A stretch of 27,533 bases of DNA from Synergistaceae bacterium (GCA_022837505.1 JALHFZ010000034.1:1-27533); one strand, 5' to 3'; positions 1 through 8,633 are shown, counted from the stretch's first letter. Translations and numbers: made by a program. Notes: generated by a model not told the origin, from the sequence alone.

Positions 1-1
1 G

Positions 2-1312
2 AAAACCGACGTGGGAACCCTGGGAAATCACGAGTTCGACCTTGGGGAGGATGTCCTCTTCGAGGCCAGGTCCTACGCCCGCTTCCCCATCGTCGTCTCA
101 AATCTCCGCAGAAAAGACGGTACGCCAGCCCCCTTTCCCCAGTATGTCGTGAAGGAGGCAGCCAACGGAATGAAGGTGGGATTTTTCGGCCTTCTAACCC
201 CTGAACTCGGAAGCATGACGTCGGGCAGCGGAAGCTTCCGGGCCGGGCAGGATCTTCCTTCCGAAGCAGAGCGGATGGTCACCATACTCACTAAAGAGGG
301 GTGCGATGCCATCGTCCTCCTGAGCCACTGCGGATTTGATGTCGATCGTGAGATCGCAAGCTCCGTAAAGGGCATTACCGCCATTCTGGGGGGGCACAGC
401 CATACTCTCCTTGAAAAAGGAGAATTTGTGCAGGGACCTGACGGATGGATGACCCTTATCGGCCAGGCAGGTTCATACGCCCGCCATCTCGGCGTGATGA
501 CCCTGGACGTCCGGGAGAAAGAAGCTGCTCCCTCTTCGGAATGGAGAGTGAAGCCCCTGTCGAAGGAGATCCCCGAGGATCCCGCGGTGCTCTTCCTTCT
601 CGAACCCTTCCGGAAAAAGCTTGACGCCCAGCTCGGCGCCCCCCTGGCCCCCCAGCCTGCGGACATGGACGCCCGGCGGGATATCCTTCGCCGGGGGGAG
701 ACCCCCCTGGGCAACTTCCTCGCCGATGCCTTCCGATGGAAAGCCAAAAGCCAGGTGGCCTTCCTCGCGGGGGGGAGCATCCGGGGCGACCAGATCTACC
801 CGGCGGGGTCCGTCTCCTACGCCACCCTCACGAATATGATGCCCTTCGGCGGCTCCCTCTACAGGGGAACCCTCAGCGGAGCCGACCTGCTCCAGGTCCT
901 TGAGACCAGCGCCTCCGCCTACGAAATGGAGGGGGACGGTTACGACGCCGCCTTCCGCACCCCCACGGGGGGATTCCTCCAGGTCTCGGGTGTCCGGTTC
1001 GTCCTCAATCCGCGGAAGCAGCCCCGGTTGACCGACAACAACGGCGTAGTCCGCACGGAGGGGTCGCGGGTCCTCCGGGCCGAGATCCTTCAGCCTGACG
1101 GCACGTGGTCCCCACTGAAGCCGGATGAACATTACACCGTCGCCACCACCGACTGGACTGCGGGAGGAGGGGACAAATACTCCATCCTGAAGAAGAACGC
1201 CTCCGCCTTCTCCTCAATGGAGCAGATGTATCTCGAATCGGCCGCGGAATACATCCGCTTCCTCGGGGAGATGAACGCTCAGACGGAGGGGCGGATCACG
1301 ATCATCGAATAA
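2..1312 (+). CDS. 5'-nucleotidase / UshA-family metallophosphatase, 5' end outside window
   Basis: The reading frame is already open at the left edge, so the gene is truncated there and about 100 N-terminal residues are missing (signal peptide and first metal-binding motifs). The first visible block is GNHEFD, the signature of calcineurin-like metallophosphatases. It is followed by the metal-ligand histidine motifs SHCGFD and GGHSHT near residues 105-130. The C-terminal half, from about residue 215, is the 5'-nucleotidase substrate-binding domain, with GNFLADAFRWK, GGSIRGD and the late TVATTDWTAGGGD segment. Family members hydrolyse nucleotides or related phosphoesters in the periplasm; the exact substrate cannot be read here. 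The gene ends 11 bases before a strong bidirectional terminator shared with the converging permease gene. Family assignment is confident, substrate is not. Confidence 0.9.
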   Translation, partial: KTDVGTLGNHEFDLGEDVLFEARSYARFPIVVSNLRRKDGTPAPFPQYVVKEAANGMKVGFFGLLTPELGSMTSGSGSFRAGQDLPSEAERMVTILTKEGCDAIVLLSHCGFDVDREIASSVKGITAILGGHSHTLLEKGEFVQGPDGWMTLIGQAGSYARHLGVMTLDVREKEAAPSSEWRVKPLSKEIPEDPAVLFLLEPFRKKLDAQLGAPLAPQPADMDARRDILRRGETPLGNFLADAFRWKAKSQVAFLAGGSIRGDQIYPAGSVSYATLTNMMPFGGSLYRGTLSGADLLQVLETSASAYEMEGDGYDAAFRTPTGGFLQVSGVRFVLNPRKQPRLTDNNGVVRTEGSRVLRAEILQPDGTWSPLKPDEHYTVATTDWTAGGGDKYSILKKNASAFSSMEQMYLESAAEYIRFLGEMNAQTEGRITIIE

Positions 1313-1322
1313 AATCTGCAGA

Positions 1323-1369
1323 AAAAAAAGATTGGGACCCGCTGATCATGCGGGTCCCAATCTTTTTTT
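1323..1369. terminator. Bidirectional intrinsic terminator between converging genes
   Basis: A perfect 20-bp stem (1323-1342 paired with 1350-1369) encloses a 7-base loop, TGATCAT. The stem core is GATTGGGACCCGC, and both ends carry runs of seven A or T, so each strand shows a GC-rich hairpin followed by U's. It separates the rightward 5'-nucleotidase gene from the leftward permease gene and can serve both. Confidence 0.9.
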
Positions 1370-1396
1370 CAAAACTTTTTTATGAGGGTATTTGTC

Positions 1397-2788
1397 CTAT
1401 TTCATCTTGACGCCGATGCCCCGCTCCTCGTCCGTTCCCGGCACGAGGGAGTCGCAGAGGGCCGCGATGATTCCCGCCACGGCCATGGGGGTTTTCAGCA
1501 GGGCCCATACCATGCCGCCCACAGTCTGCATGAACTGGCTGTAGTCGGTACTCATGAAGAGTTCCTGGTTCTGTTCTATCCACCCAGGCAGGCCGAGGGC
1601 CATGAGGAAGGCGAACCCCACGATGAGGACGTTCCGCTGGCTTCCCATGTCGGCCCGCATGAGCACCTGGATTCCCAGGGCGCCGATGGTTCCGAAGAGG
1701 GCGATGTAGGCTCCTCCGATGACCGGAGAGGGCATGGTGGCCACCAGGGCGCCGAGCTTGCCGATGAAGCTCATGAGGATGAGGATGATGGCTCCAGTGC
1801 GGACGACCCAGCGGGAGGCCACTCCCGTAAGGCCGATGAGTCCGATGTTCTCCGTGTAGGAGGTCGTGCCCACTGAACCGACGAGGCCGGAGATTGCGCA
1901 GCTGAGCCCTTCCGCACCGATCCCCCGGCTGATCATGGAGGGGGTGGGGTCGTCGAGACCCGAGGCGTAGGAGACGGAGTGATAGTCGCCGATGGACTCA
2001 ATCATGACGGCGAAGAACCCGGCAAGCAGAGCTCCGAAGGCGAGCATACTGAACTTGGGCGGTCCCCAGGGCATGAAGACCCTGTACCGAAGCCAGGGGG
2101 CCTCGGCGACCTGTGTCAGGTCAACGTGGGCGGGGTGCCCGGCGGCGAAGATTCCGGCGGCGGAAAGGGCCAGGCAAAGGAGATAGGTAAGGACGATGGA
2201 GGAGAGGATGGCGAAGATGTTGGCATACTTGTTTTTGCTCACAAGGCTGAAGACGAAGATGAGGATGACCACCATAAGGGAGATGGGCCAGAACTTGGAT
2301 GCGTTCCCCTGGATGGCCACTGGGGCAAGGGAGAAGCCGATGGCCATGATGACGGGGCCTATGACCACGGGGGTGATGATCTTTCTGATATACCCGATGA
2401 TTCCGCTGTAGCCAATGACGGAGAGGATGATCCCTCCGACGATGAGCCCGCCGCCGATATACTGCATGATCACGTCGGGGCCCATGGCCTTGTAGGCGCC
2501 GATGATGGTCATGACGGAGGGGATGAAGCTGAAGCTCGACCCCTGGACGATGGGAAGGCCCGAGCCGAGTTTCGGGTGGGTCTGGATCAGGGTAGCCACG
2601 CCCATTCCGAAATAGACGCATGAGATGAAAGCGGCAATCTGAAGCTGGTCCATCCCCATGGCCGGTCCGAAGATAAGGGGGACGAGGGTTGTCGCGCCGA
2701 AGAGGGTCAGCACATGCTGGGCTCCGGCGAGGATCATGATGGGAAGCGGGGGTTTCGCGAGCAGTCCGTAGACTATTTTTTTTGCCAT
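1397..2788 (-). CDS. NCS2-family uracil/xanthine permease
   Basis: This 463-residue polytopic inner-membrane protein belongs to the nucleobase:cation symporter 2 family, which imports uracil, xanthine or related bases with protons or sodium. Diagnostic segments are QHVLTLFGATTLVPLIFG near residue 20, QGSSFSFIPS in the first repeat and the NCS2 signature ENIGLIGLTGVASR near residue 300. Length and about 12-14 hydrophobic segments fit the family. The ATG at 2788 is chosen because AGGAGGTG lies 9 bases upstream and MAKKIVYG is a typical NCS2 start; an in-frame upstream ATG at 2893 lacks such a site. The signature is intermediate between uracil and purine branches, so the substrate is left open. 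The gene stands alone and ends at the shared terminator. Confidence 0.93.
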   Translation of the reverse strand: MAKKIVYGLLAKPPLPIMILAGAQHVLTLFGATTLVPLIFGPAMGMDQLQIAAFISCVYFGMGVATLIQTHPKLGSGLPIVQGSSFSFIPSVMTIIGAYKAMGPDVIMQYIGGGLIVGGIILSVIGYSGIIGYIRKIITPVVIGPVIMAIGFSLAPVAIQGNASKFWPISLMVVILIFVFSLVSKNKYANIFAILSSIVLTYLLCLALSAAGIFAAGHPAHVDLTQVAEAPWLRYRVFMPWGPPKFSMLAFGALLAGFFAVMIESIGDYHSVSYASGLDDPTPSMISRGIGAEGLSCAISGLVGSVGTTSYTENIGLIGLTGVASRWVVRTGAIILILMSFIGKLGALVATMPSPVIGGAYIALFGTIGALGIQVLMRADMGSQRNVLIVGFAFLMALGLPGWIEQNQELFMSTDYSQFMQTVGGMVWALLKTPMAVAGIIAALCDSLVPGTDEERGIGVKMK

Positions 2789-3000
2789 CCGTGATTGCAC
2801 CTCCTGAAAAGAATAGAAAAAAGCCTTGTGAGCGCCCGTTTTCCTTCCCTGTCTCAACCCCTTCTCCTGAAATCTATGCAACCGGTTTAACACCTATTTC
2901 CAACGGTACAGTCTATCATATTTCCCTGAGGCTGCCTATCCCCCGGAAATGAAAGGGATGTCCTTTAATTCGCCGGAAGATTTCAATCCCCGACCGATTC

Positions 3001-3034
3001 AAAAAAGGGAGCCTCCTTCAGGAGAACTCCCTTT
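3001..3034 (-). terminator. Leftward intrinsic terminator
   Basis: The outer arms AAAGGGAG (3004-3011) and CTCCCTTT (3027-3034) plus inner CTCC/GGAG arms around a TTCA loop form an interrupted hairpin. Read leftwards it is followed by T's (3001-3006). It lies 41 bases past the stop of the leftward gene at 3076. Confidence 0.75.
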
Positions 3035-3075
3035 CTGCCCTTTCCCTATTTTCCCCGAGATTTCAAGCTCCCGGC

Positions 3076-4335
3076 TTAATTGCCGCAGCCGTCGCTGCAC
3101 CCTCCGGAGCCTCCGCCGCCGTTCCCCCCTTCGCCGCCGGAGCTGGTCGGTGCCGGAGCTCTGTATTCGGTCTTGTTGCCGTACTTTTGCAGAAATTCAT
3201 CCCGTTCCTTCGGATCAAGGTATCCAGCGAGTTCCTCGGGAGTCAGCTCAACTGCCCCGGGGGCATTTGCAAGATCATCTCCGGTGAGTCCTATGACGTT
3301 AACCAGAACTTCCCCCGTGCTGCCCCCTCCGGCGAGACCGATGAGGGTGGTCGCTTTATTGATGTTCGACAAAGCCTGATTCGCCTCTGAAGTAGCGTTA
3401 TGCCCCCCCTTGATCTCATTCAGATCATTCGCCAGGGAAACGCAGGCACCGACGTTCGTCACGGTATAAATGGCCACTGCACCGACCGCCGCTCCTGCGG
3501 ATACGGCTGGTGCCGAGATGACCACAACGAGTCCGACCCCTGCAAGAGTGACGGCCGTGACGAATTTTGTTCCCGCCATGACCACAGCCCAGTTTTTCTG
3601 CCCCAGAGTGTTGCCGATCTTATGGTGGGCAGCCTTTACGGGAGCGGTTATCTTGTTGGCCACATAGCCTGCGGCGTTCTTCAGCGAGTTTCCCACCGCG
3701 ACCGCTCCGTTTTTGACCGCCTTCGCCCCATTGGAAAGGGCGTTCATCGCCTTGTCGAATTGGGCTTTCATCCCTCTGCTGATCTTGGAGACCTCATACT
3801 CGAGCACCTCTTCAGGAGTTGTAAATTGGTCATACGCAAAAGCCGGAGCACCTTTCAGAAGATCCCCCAGGTATGGAAAGACCTCCATCAGCTCCTCAGC
3901 GGCGGCAAGAAGGGCTTCTTTGCCCTCCGCTCCGCTCAGGGCCACCCGGATGATCTTCACTGCATCCTCGAGGCGGTCCCCCGCTCGCCCCAGGGCCTCC
4001 ATGGACTCCTGGGCGTAGTCGAGATGGGCTTTCATCTCCTCGTACGAGGCATCCCGATTGTTCAGTTCCTCCAGTTTTTTCATGGCGAGATCGGCCTGAA
4101 GGGCCGAAAGCCTCGTCAGTTCAACGCTCTCAGCAAGGCGGGTCTTCTGCCCCTGAGGAAGGTCGAGGAGGGCGATCACGCCCTTGCTGCCTCCGGAGGG
4201 TGCCGAAGGCTTGCCGCTTTTTTTCACCGCAGGAGAACTTCCTCCGGAGCTGTCGAAGGTCACCGCCTCCGCGCCGGCCGTCAGGCAAAAGATCAGAACT
4301 GCCGGCAGAATAAAGACTTTCAACCACTTTCTCAT
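3076..4335 (-). CDS. Secreted protein of unknown function with Gly/Cys-rich C-terminal tail
   Basis: I do not recognise a named family for this 419-residue protein. The start at 4335 has GGAGGGGG upstream and gives MRKWLKVF followed by a signal peptide ending near AGAEA (residue 24). A low-complexity Ser/Gly/Lys segment follows, then a long charged helical region (about 50-250) likely to form coiled coils. Residues about 258-301 are a strongly hydrophobic, Ala/Gly/Val-rich stretch that could form a membrane hairpin. The C-terminus is a Gly-rich tail ending GGCSDGCGN with two cysteines. The gene is divergent from the exported-protein cluster at 4569 and may share its control region. It resembles pore-forming or surface proteins only in general layout, so no function is asserted. 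Confidence 0.8.
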   Translation of the reverse strand: MRKWLKVFILPAVLIFCLTAGAEAVTFDSSGGSSPAVKKSGKPSAPSGGSKGVIALLDLPQGQKTRLAESVELTRLSALQADLAMKKLEELNNRDASYEEMKAHLDYAQESMEALGRAGDRLEDAVKIIRVALSGAEGKEALLAAAEELMEVFPYLGDLLKGAPAFAYDQFTTPEEVLEYEVSKISRGMKAQFDKAMNALSNGAKAVKNGAVAVGNSLKNAAGYVANKITAPVKAAHHKIGNTLGQKNWAVVMAGTKFVTAVTLAGVGLVVVISAPAVSAGAAVGAVAIYTVTNVGACVSLANDLNEIKGGHNATSEANQALSNINKATTLIGLAGGGSTGEVLVNVIGLTGDDLANAPGAVELTPEELAGYLDPKERDEFLQKYGNKTEYRAPAPTSSGGEGGNGGGGSGGCSDGCGN

Positions 4336-4454
4336 GAAAATACCCCCTCCTTCATGCTTTCGGATCCTGTAATGAAAGGATTCCGACGGATGAATTCTCT
4401 CCGCCCCTGCCGATTTCAAAAAAAAAGTTGCCGGATCCTTCCTGAACCATTAAA

Positions 4455-4497
4455 ATTATACTACATTGTGTTCGACACCAACTTATTTATTTTGGTG
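4455..4497. promoter_or_regulatory. Divergent promoter region with inverted repeat CACCAA-N10-TTGGTG
   Basis: The inverted repeat CACCAA (4476-4481) and TTGGTG (4492-4497) is separated by 10 AT-rich bases. Read leftwards, TTGGTG is 15 bases upstream of a perfect TATAAT (4455-4460) suited to the 3076-4335 gene. Read rightwards, the other TTGGTG precedes TATTAT (4517-4522) by 19 bases, suited to the 4569 cluster. Spacings are non-ideal, so the arms may be an operator rather than true -35 boxes. Confidence 0.45.
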
Positions 4498-4568
4498 CAC
4501 TGATCTATCCGTTCCCTATTATCAAATTTATCATTGAATCGGCACCGCAATAAAAAGGAGGGGTTCTC

Positions 4569-5513
4569 TTGAATCGACGAACACTGTTCTGGACGCTCAT
4601 TCTGCTTCTTTTCTCCGCCCTGGCCGCAGGGGCAACGGATATTGTCCTTCCTCCCATTGAAGACGTTCCGCAAGAGAAGGGGGCACCGTCGATTGAACCT
4701 GCCCTTGACGTTGAGACGGCCTTCGATGAACCGTCGAAGCCGGCTCCTTCTTATCAGGCTCCTCCCCGGGAGACCCTGGTGGTGGACGACTCGGAATTCG
4801 CCCGCATCAACTGGACGGAGGACTACGTGGAGGCCTCCGGACAGGCCGTCCCCCCCGACGGCAAGGAGAACACCCCCCAGGGGAAACTGCTCGCCCGAAG
4901 GGGTGCCGTAGTGGACCTTCAGCGGAATCTCCTTGAGTTCATCCAGGGGGTGAGGGTGGACGCCAAGACGACCATGACGGATTTCATGGTCAGAGACGAA
5001 GTCCGCACCTCTGTGCAGGGGCTCATCAAGGCCGTGGAGATCGAGGAGGGGTCCTGGGACGGCGAGGTGTACACCGTCAAGGGACGGGTGAAGCTCGAGA
5101 AGATCCGCTCTGCCCTTCTTCCCGCACTGCCGGTAAAACCCACCGTAAAGACCGTCCCCACCCAAAAGCCCAAATCCGGCGGTTCCTCGGGCCTTCTAGT
5201 GGACGTGCGCCATCTTCCCCTCATTCCCGCCCTCACCTTCCGGGTGGTGGATGAAAAGGGAAAGGAAGTCTACGGACTGGCCTTCGCAGACCAGGAGCGC
5301 TTCCTCTCCTCGGGGCTGTGCGACTACCACACAAACATCGCCTACGCGAAGGGAGCTCCCCGGATCGCCGCCGCCCCTCTCGTAATCAAAGCAGTGCGAA
5401 CCCTCTCGCCCGAAAACGTGGACATCGTCATCTCGAACGCCGATGCCGCCAGAATCCGGGGGAACTCCTTCGACTTCCGCATCCCCTGCCGCGTGACCGT
5501 GGTCAAGAGGTAA
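4569..5513 (+). CDS. LPP20/FlgP-like exported protein
   Basis: This 314-residue protein starts at TTG 4569, a few bases after the strong site AAGGAGGGG. A signal peptide ends near SALAAGA (about residue 22). Residues 75-200 match the LPP20 pattern shared with Vibrio FlgP: WTEDYVEASGQA, then ARRGAVVDLQRNLLEFIQGV, then the T-rich strand, VQGLIKAVEIEEGSWDG and YTVKGRVKL. The C-terminal third starts with GLLVDVRHLPLIPAL and VVDEKGKEVYG, a beta-rich extension. FlgP forms a periplasmic or outer-membrane disk around the flagellar motor, but no flagellar genes are near, so only the fold is inferred. It is the first gene of an eight-gene rightward run and ends 4 bases before the next start. There is no lipobox cysteine at the signal-peptide end, so it is probably soluble. 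Confidence 0.85.
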   Translation: MNRRTLFWTLILLLFSALAAGATDIVLPPIEDVPQEKGAPSIEPALDVETAFDEPSKPAPSYQAPPRETLVVDDSEFARINWTEDYVEASGQAVPPDGKENTPQGKLLARRGAVVDLQRNLLEFIQGVRVDAKTTMTDFMVRDEVRTSVQGLIKAVEIEEGSWDGEVYTVKGRVKLEKIRSALLPALPVKPTVKTVPTQKPKSGGSSGLLVDVRHLPLIPALTFRVVDEKGKEVYGLAFADQERFLSSGLCDYHTNIAYAKGAPRIAAAPLVIKAVRTLSPENVDIVISNADAARIRGNSFDFRIPCRVTVVKR

Positions 5514-5517
5514 CTCC

Positions 5518-6654
5518 ATGAAAAGACGGCCGATCCTCCCAGCGTTTCTCTGCATCTTTCTTTTTCTTTTTGCTCTCCCCGCCGCCGCTCAGGAATTTGT
5601 CACGGTGGAGGCGGAGGGAATGGCCGCGGTTGAGAACGGCAATGTCGAACGGGCCCGGAAAGAGGCCAAGGGGCAGCTCTACCGGGACGCCCTCGAAAAG
5701 GGCATAGGGGCCTACGTTCAGGGCGTAACGGAGATGAAGGATTTTCAGGTTGTCCGAGACCAGGTCTTCTCCCAGTCCCAGGGGATCGTGACGAAGACGG
5801 ATATACTCAAGGAATGGACCGACAGCGACGGAATCTTCCATATCACCGCGTCGTGCACCGTCTCAACCAAAACTCTTGACGGCGTTCTCGGCCCAGCGGT
5901 CATCTCCGCCCTGGGGAACCCCCGGGTACTCGTCCTCGTGGACGAGGTGGTGGAGGGGGAGCGGCAGTTCCTCTCCACGGCGGAGGGGGCAGTGCTGCGG
6001 GCCTTCGAGAAGGCCGGCTACCTGATGGTCGACCCGACCCAGGCGGAGGCGATTCAGAAGGGAGAGCTCGAGGCAGCGAAGGCCTCGGGAGACGCTGCCC
6101 TTCTTTCGGACGTGGCGAAAAAGTTTCGCTCCGATGTGCTCATCTACGGCAAGGCCCAGGCTGCCTCCTACACGAAACAGAAGATCTCCGGAGTCACCCT
6201 CTACGGCGTCCGCTCCCAGCTTCAGCTGAAGGCCATTCTGGCCGCCACGGCCTACGGCATGGGAACGGAGATGGCTGAGCACAAGGACAAGGGGACGTCC
6301 CCCGGAGACGGGGCAGTCAAGGGTTTTTCAGTCCTCGGCCCCGATCTCGCGAAGGAGCTGGTCCACAAGGTGGCCTACGCCCTGGTGAGCGGAACGGCTG
6401 GGGGCATTCCCGGAAGAACCTTCAGGGTCACCGTGGCGAACCTTTCCTTCGGAGAGGCCCGCACCCTCAGGGAGAGCATGGAGAAGGCCCCCGGAGTCAC
6501 CGGAGCCTACCAGCGCTCCTACGGCAACAAAAGCCTCGAGATGGACGTGGTGACGGAAAAATCGGCCGAGGAGACGGCGGCCTTTCTTGAAACCCTCGGC
6601 GTGGAGATCACAGGGCTGACCGCCGGAACGGTGGAAGGAAAGAAGACACCATGA
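5518..6654 (+). CDS. FlgT-like exported protein
   Basis: The protein has 378 residues with a clear signal peptide (cleavage near PAAAQ, about residue 24). Residues 25-120 fit the FlgT N-domain pattern: VEAEGMAAVENGNVERARKEAKGQLYRDALEKGIGAYVQG followed by QGIVTKTDILKEW (quoted in part as ARKEAKGQLYRDALEKG). Residues 130-275 form a CsgG/TolB-N-like middle domain with VLVLVDE and SDVLIYGKA. The C-terminal 85 residues (FRVTVANLSFGEARTLRESM onward) look like a small alpha/beta domain also seen at the end of the protein at 7103-7906. In Vibrio, FlgT builds the outer-membrane H-ring of the flagellar motor. Here it lies in an operon with FlgP-like and CsgG-like proteins. The stop overlaps the next start by 4 bases. 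Confidence 0.82.
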   Translation: MKRRPILPAFLCIFLFLFALPAAAQEFVTVEAEGMAAVENGNVERARKEAKGQLYRDALEKGIGAYVQGVTEMKDFQVVRDQVFSQSQGIVTKTDILKEWTDSDGIFHITASCTVSTKTLDGVLGPAVISALGNPRVLVLVDEVVEGERQFLSTAEGAVLRAFEKAGYLMVDPTQAEAIQKGELEAAKASGDAALLSDVAKKFRSDVLIYGKAQAASYTKQKISGVTLYGVRSQLQLKAILAATAYGMGTEMAEHKDKGTSPGDGAVKGFSVLGPDLAKELVHKVAYALVSGTAGGIPGRTFRVTVANLSFGEARTLRESMEKAPGVTGAYQRSYGNKSLEMDVVTEKSAEETAAFLETLGVEITGLTAGTVEGKKTP

Positions 6655-7097
6655 AAAAATGCCTGTACCTCCTTCTGCTCCTGCTTTTCCTTCCCTCCCT
6701 CGCGGAGGGGGCGCTGACGGAGGATCAGCTCCGGACGATCTGGAGGAATAACGGCGCTGTGGAAGGGATCCAGGTCTTCCGCTACGGCGTGGTGGACTGG
6801 CAGGAAGGGTCCGTGGCCGCCGAGGGGCGGGCTCCGGTCCGTTCCCCCTCCCCTTCCTCCCGGCTTCTGGCGAAGCGGGCGGCCCTCGCCGACGCCAGGC
6901 GAAACCTTCTCTTTCTGCTCTACGAGATGAAATTCGGCCTCCCGGAACGGCTCACGTCCATTGAAGTTAAGGGGGAGCTGGTGGAGGACCGGATCGACTA
7001 TCTCGGTGTGCGGGATGGAATCTCCATTGTGGGCGTGACCGTCCCCCTCGACCGATTCCTCTCTGAAAGCCTCATCTTCAGCGGTACTGTGAGGTGA
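6651..7097 (+). CDS. Short LPP20-like exported protein
   Basis: This 148-residue protein starts by ATGA overlap with the FlgT-like gene, implying translational coupling. A signal peptide (MKKCLYLLLLLLFLPSLAEG) is followed by a compact domain with LLAKRAALADARRNLLFLL. That helix matches the LPP20/FlgP core helix in the first gene of the cluster (ARRGAVVDLQRNLLEFIQ). The rest reads ELVEDRIDYLGVRDGISIVGVTVPL, the expected beta strands of that fold. It lacks the C-terminal extension of the 4569 protein, so it is a minimal paralogue. A cysteine at residue 4 sits before the hydrophobic core and is not a lipobox. Function is probably structural; nothing catalytic is visible. Confidence 0.78.
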   Translation: MKKCLYLLLLLLFLPSLAEGALTEDQLRTIWRNNGAVEGIQVFRYGVVDWQEGSVAAEGRAPVRSPSPSSRLLAKRAALADARRNLLFLLYEMKFGLPERLTSIEVKGELVEDRIDYLGVRDGISIVGVTVPLDRFLSESLIFSGTVR

Positions 7098-7102
7098 GGT
7101 AC

Positions 7103-7906
7103 ATGCGCCATCCCGGAGCTGTAACCCTCGGGGGAATTCTCTTTTTCTGTATGCTCCTCCTTCTTCCCGCCCCTTCAGCACAGGGAGCTCCTCTGCCGAA
7201 GGGGAAGACCATCGCGGTGCTCGTACAGGGTGTCCCCGCCCATGCCGCCTCCGCCCGGGCCATATTCCTCCGGGCACTGCTGGACGGAGGGTACAAGGCC
7301 GTGGACGAAAAACAGCTCGAGCGGATCCGCTCAAGCAAGGCGGCCGCCCTCGCCCTCGACGGAAATGTGGAGGCCATTCTGAAGCTTGGGCGGACCTACG
7401 GTTTTTCCGTTCTCGTCTCGGGGCGAATTACAGTCCCTCCCGCCGTAAGAAATGAATTCGGCCTCTTCACCGCTACCGCAACGGCTGCGGTGAGCGCATG
7501 CACGGCGTCCAACGGCAGGCAGATTCTCGCCGGGACCGAATCGGCCAAGGAGATCGGCTACACGGCGGAGGAAGCCGCCCAGAAGGCCGCGGAAGGGGCC
7601 GCCCGGCTTGTCTCAGCAGTCCTCCTGGGCCAAAACCCTTCGGCGGGTGCGGGGGCAACGGCAGTGAAATATACCCTTTCCGTCTCTCCTGTTCGTTCCT
7701 TCGCCGAGGCCCACGGACTGGCGGAGAGCTGCCGGGAGGCGGGAGCATCGGAAGCGGCGGTCCTTCGCTTCTCCGGCGGAAAGGCGGAGATCGAGGTCTC
7801 CTACGGCGGCCCCCTCCGGCAGTTCCTCTCCCTACTTCTGCAGAAGCGCTCAGATCTCAGCGAGGAAACAGCAGCGGGCAATTCGGTCCAACTGAGCAAA
7901 AATTAA
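7103..7906 (+). CDS. Exported FlgT/CsgG-like protein
   Basis: ATG 7103 is chosen over an in-frame GTG at 7094 because GAGGTGA lies 5 bases upstream of it. The protein of 267 residues has a signal peptide ending near SAQGA. A CsgG/TolB-N-like alpha/beta domain follows: KTIAVLVQG, ARAIFLRALLDGGYKAVDE, a long helix with the LALDGN motif that parallels LALSG in the other CsgG-type proteins here, and YGFSVLVSGRI. Residues about 190-255 (YTLSVSPVRSFAEAHGLAES onward) repeat the small C-terminal domain of the FlgT-like protein at 5518-6654. It therefore resembles the FlgT middle plus C-terminal parts without the FlgT N-domain. It slightly follows the short LPP20-like gene in a tightly packed operon. 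Confidence 0.78.
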   Translation: MRHPGAVTLGGILFFCMLLLLPAPSAQGAPLPKGKTIAVLVQGVPAHAASARAIFLRALLDGGYKAVDEKQLERIRSSKAAALALDGNVEAILKLGRTYGFSVLVSGRITVPPAVRNEFGLFTATATAAVSACTASNGRQILAGTESAKEIGYTAEEAAQKAAEGAARLVSAVLLGQNPSAGAGATAVKYTLSVSPVRSFAEAHGLAESCREAGASEAAVLRFSGGKAEIEVSYGGPLRQFLSLLLQKRSDLSEETAAGNSVQLSKN

Positions 7907-7925
7907 AGAAAAGGACGTGGCGGAC

Positions 7926-8633
7926 ATGACACTATCCAAACTCAAGGTTTCTGCGCTGCTCTGCGCCCTCTGCCTTCTTTTCGCCTGTGGGGGAACAGCC
8001 CTGGCGGAAGTTCAGCTCTTCATCGACGCAAATACCGTGCGGGTGCAGGACCCGGGCCTCGGACAACACTCCGTACTCAACGACTTTCGGACGAAGGGGC
8101 ACCGCACCCACAATAATCTCGCCCTTGTGTGGAGCGAAAATGACGCCTGGATCTACGACATCCGAACCCATCAGTGGCTCTCCCAGGGGGATTTCCAGAC
8201 CCTCCTCGGCAGCCTCTCGGACGATTTCGCCCTCATATGGAACAAAAACGAAGCGGCAGTCTTCGACGCCAAAAATGCCCTCTGGATCCGCAGCGAAGAA
8301 ATGCCCTGGGAGATCAACGGGGCCCTTCTCTCAAGGGGACTTGCAGCCTTGACGGGAGAGGCCGGCTTCGTCGTCTACGACCCCGTTTTGAAGGAGTGGC
8401 AGTACGCCAACGACTTCGCCGTGAAAAAAGCTCAGGTTGGGGACTGGCTCGCCGCCGCCTGGGACGACAACGCCGTGGCGATCTACGACCTCACCATGCA
8501 CCAATGGGTCCTTCGGGAAGGGCTTTCCCCCCAGGCCTGCATAATAGACAATAAAAAGGTCACCGTCTTCACGGCGAACACCCTCTACACTTACGACGCC
8601 ATGTCCCACCGGTGGAGTGAAAAAGCCCGCTGA
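7926..8633 (+). CDS. Exported repeat protein, propeller-like
   Basis: The protein (235 residues from ATG 7926; GTG 7917 is too close to the AAGGA site) has a signal peptide ending at TALA, with a cysteine before it in LLFACGG that is a weak lipobox alternative. The mature part contains about five imperfect repeats of roughly 40 residues with alternating aromatic strands: LVWSENDAWIYDIRTHQWL, LIWNKNEAAVFDAKNALWI, FVVYDPVLKEWQYA, AAWDDNAVAIYDLTMHQWV and TANTLYTYDAMSHRW. This is the look of a kelch- or propeller-type blade repeat, although five blades in 200 residues would be short. No enzyme motif is seen. Within the CsgG/FlgT-like operon it is likely a binding or structural partner; that is inference. 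Confidence 0.72.
   Translation: MTLSKLKVSALLCALCLLFACGGTALAEVQLFIDANTVRVQDPGLGQHSVLNDFRTKGHRTHNNLALVWSENDAWIYDIRTHQWLSQGDFQTLLGSLSDDFALIWNKNEAAVFDAKNALWIRSEEMPWEINGALLSRGLAALTGEAGFVVYDPVLKEWQYANDFAVKKAQVGDWLAAAWDDNAVAIYDLTMHQWVLREGLSPQACIIDNKKVTVFTANTLYTYDAMSHRWSEKAR

Noticed and set aside
1979..2623. Plus-strand open frame opposite the NCS2 permease
   Set aside because: It mirrors a membrane protein, giving an Asp/Gly/His-rich product with no domain; the minus-strand gene is certain.
2789..3000. Purine riboswitch or clear promoter upstream of the nucleobase permease
   Set aside because: No conserved purine-riboswitch core was seen, and candidate -35/-10 pairs were too weak to report. The stretch appears to hold only the unidentified promoter region.
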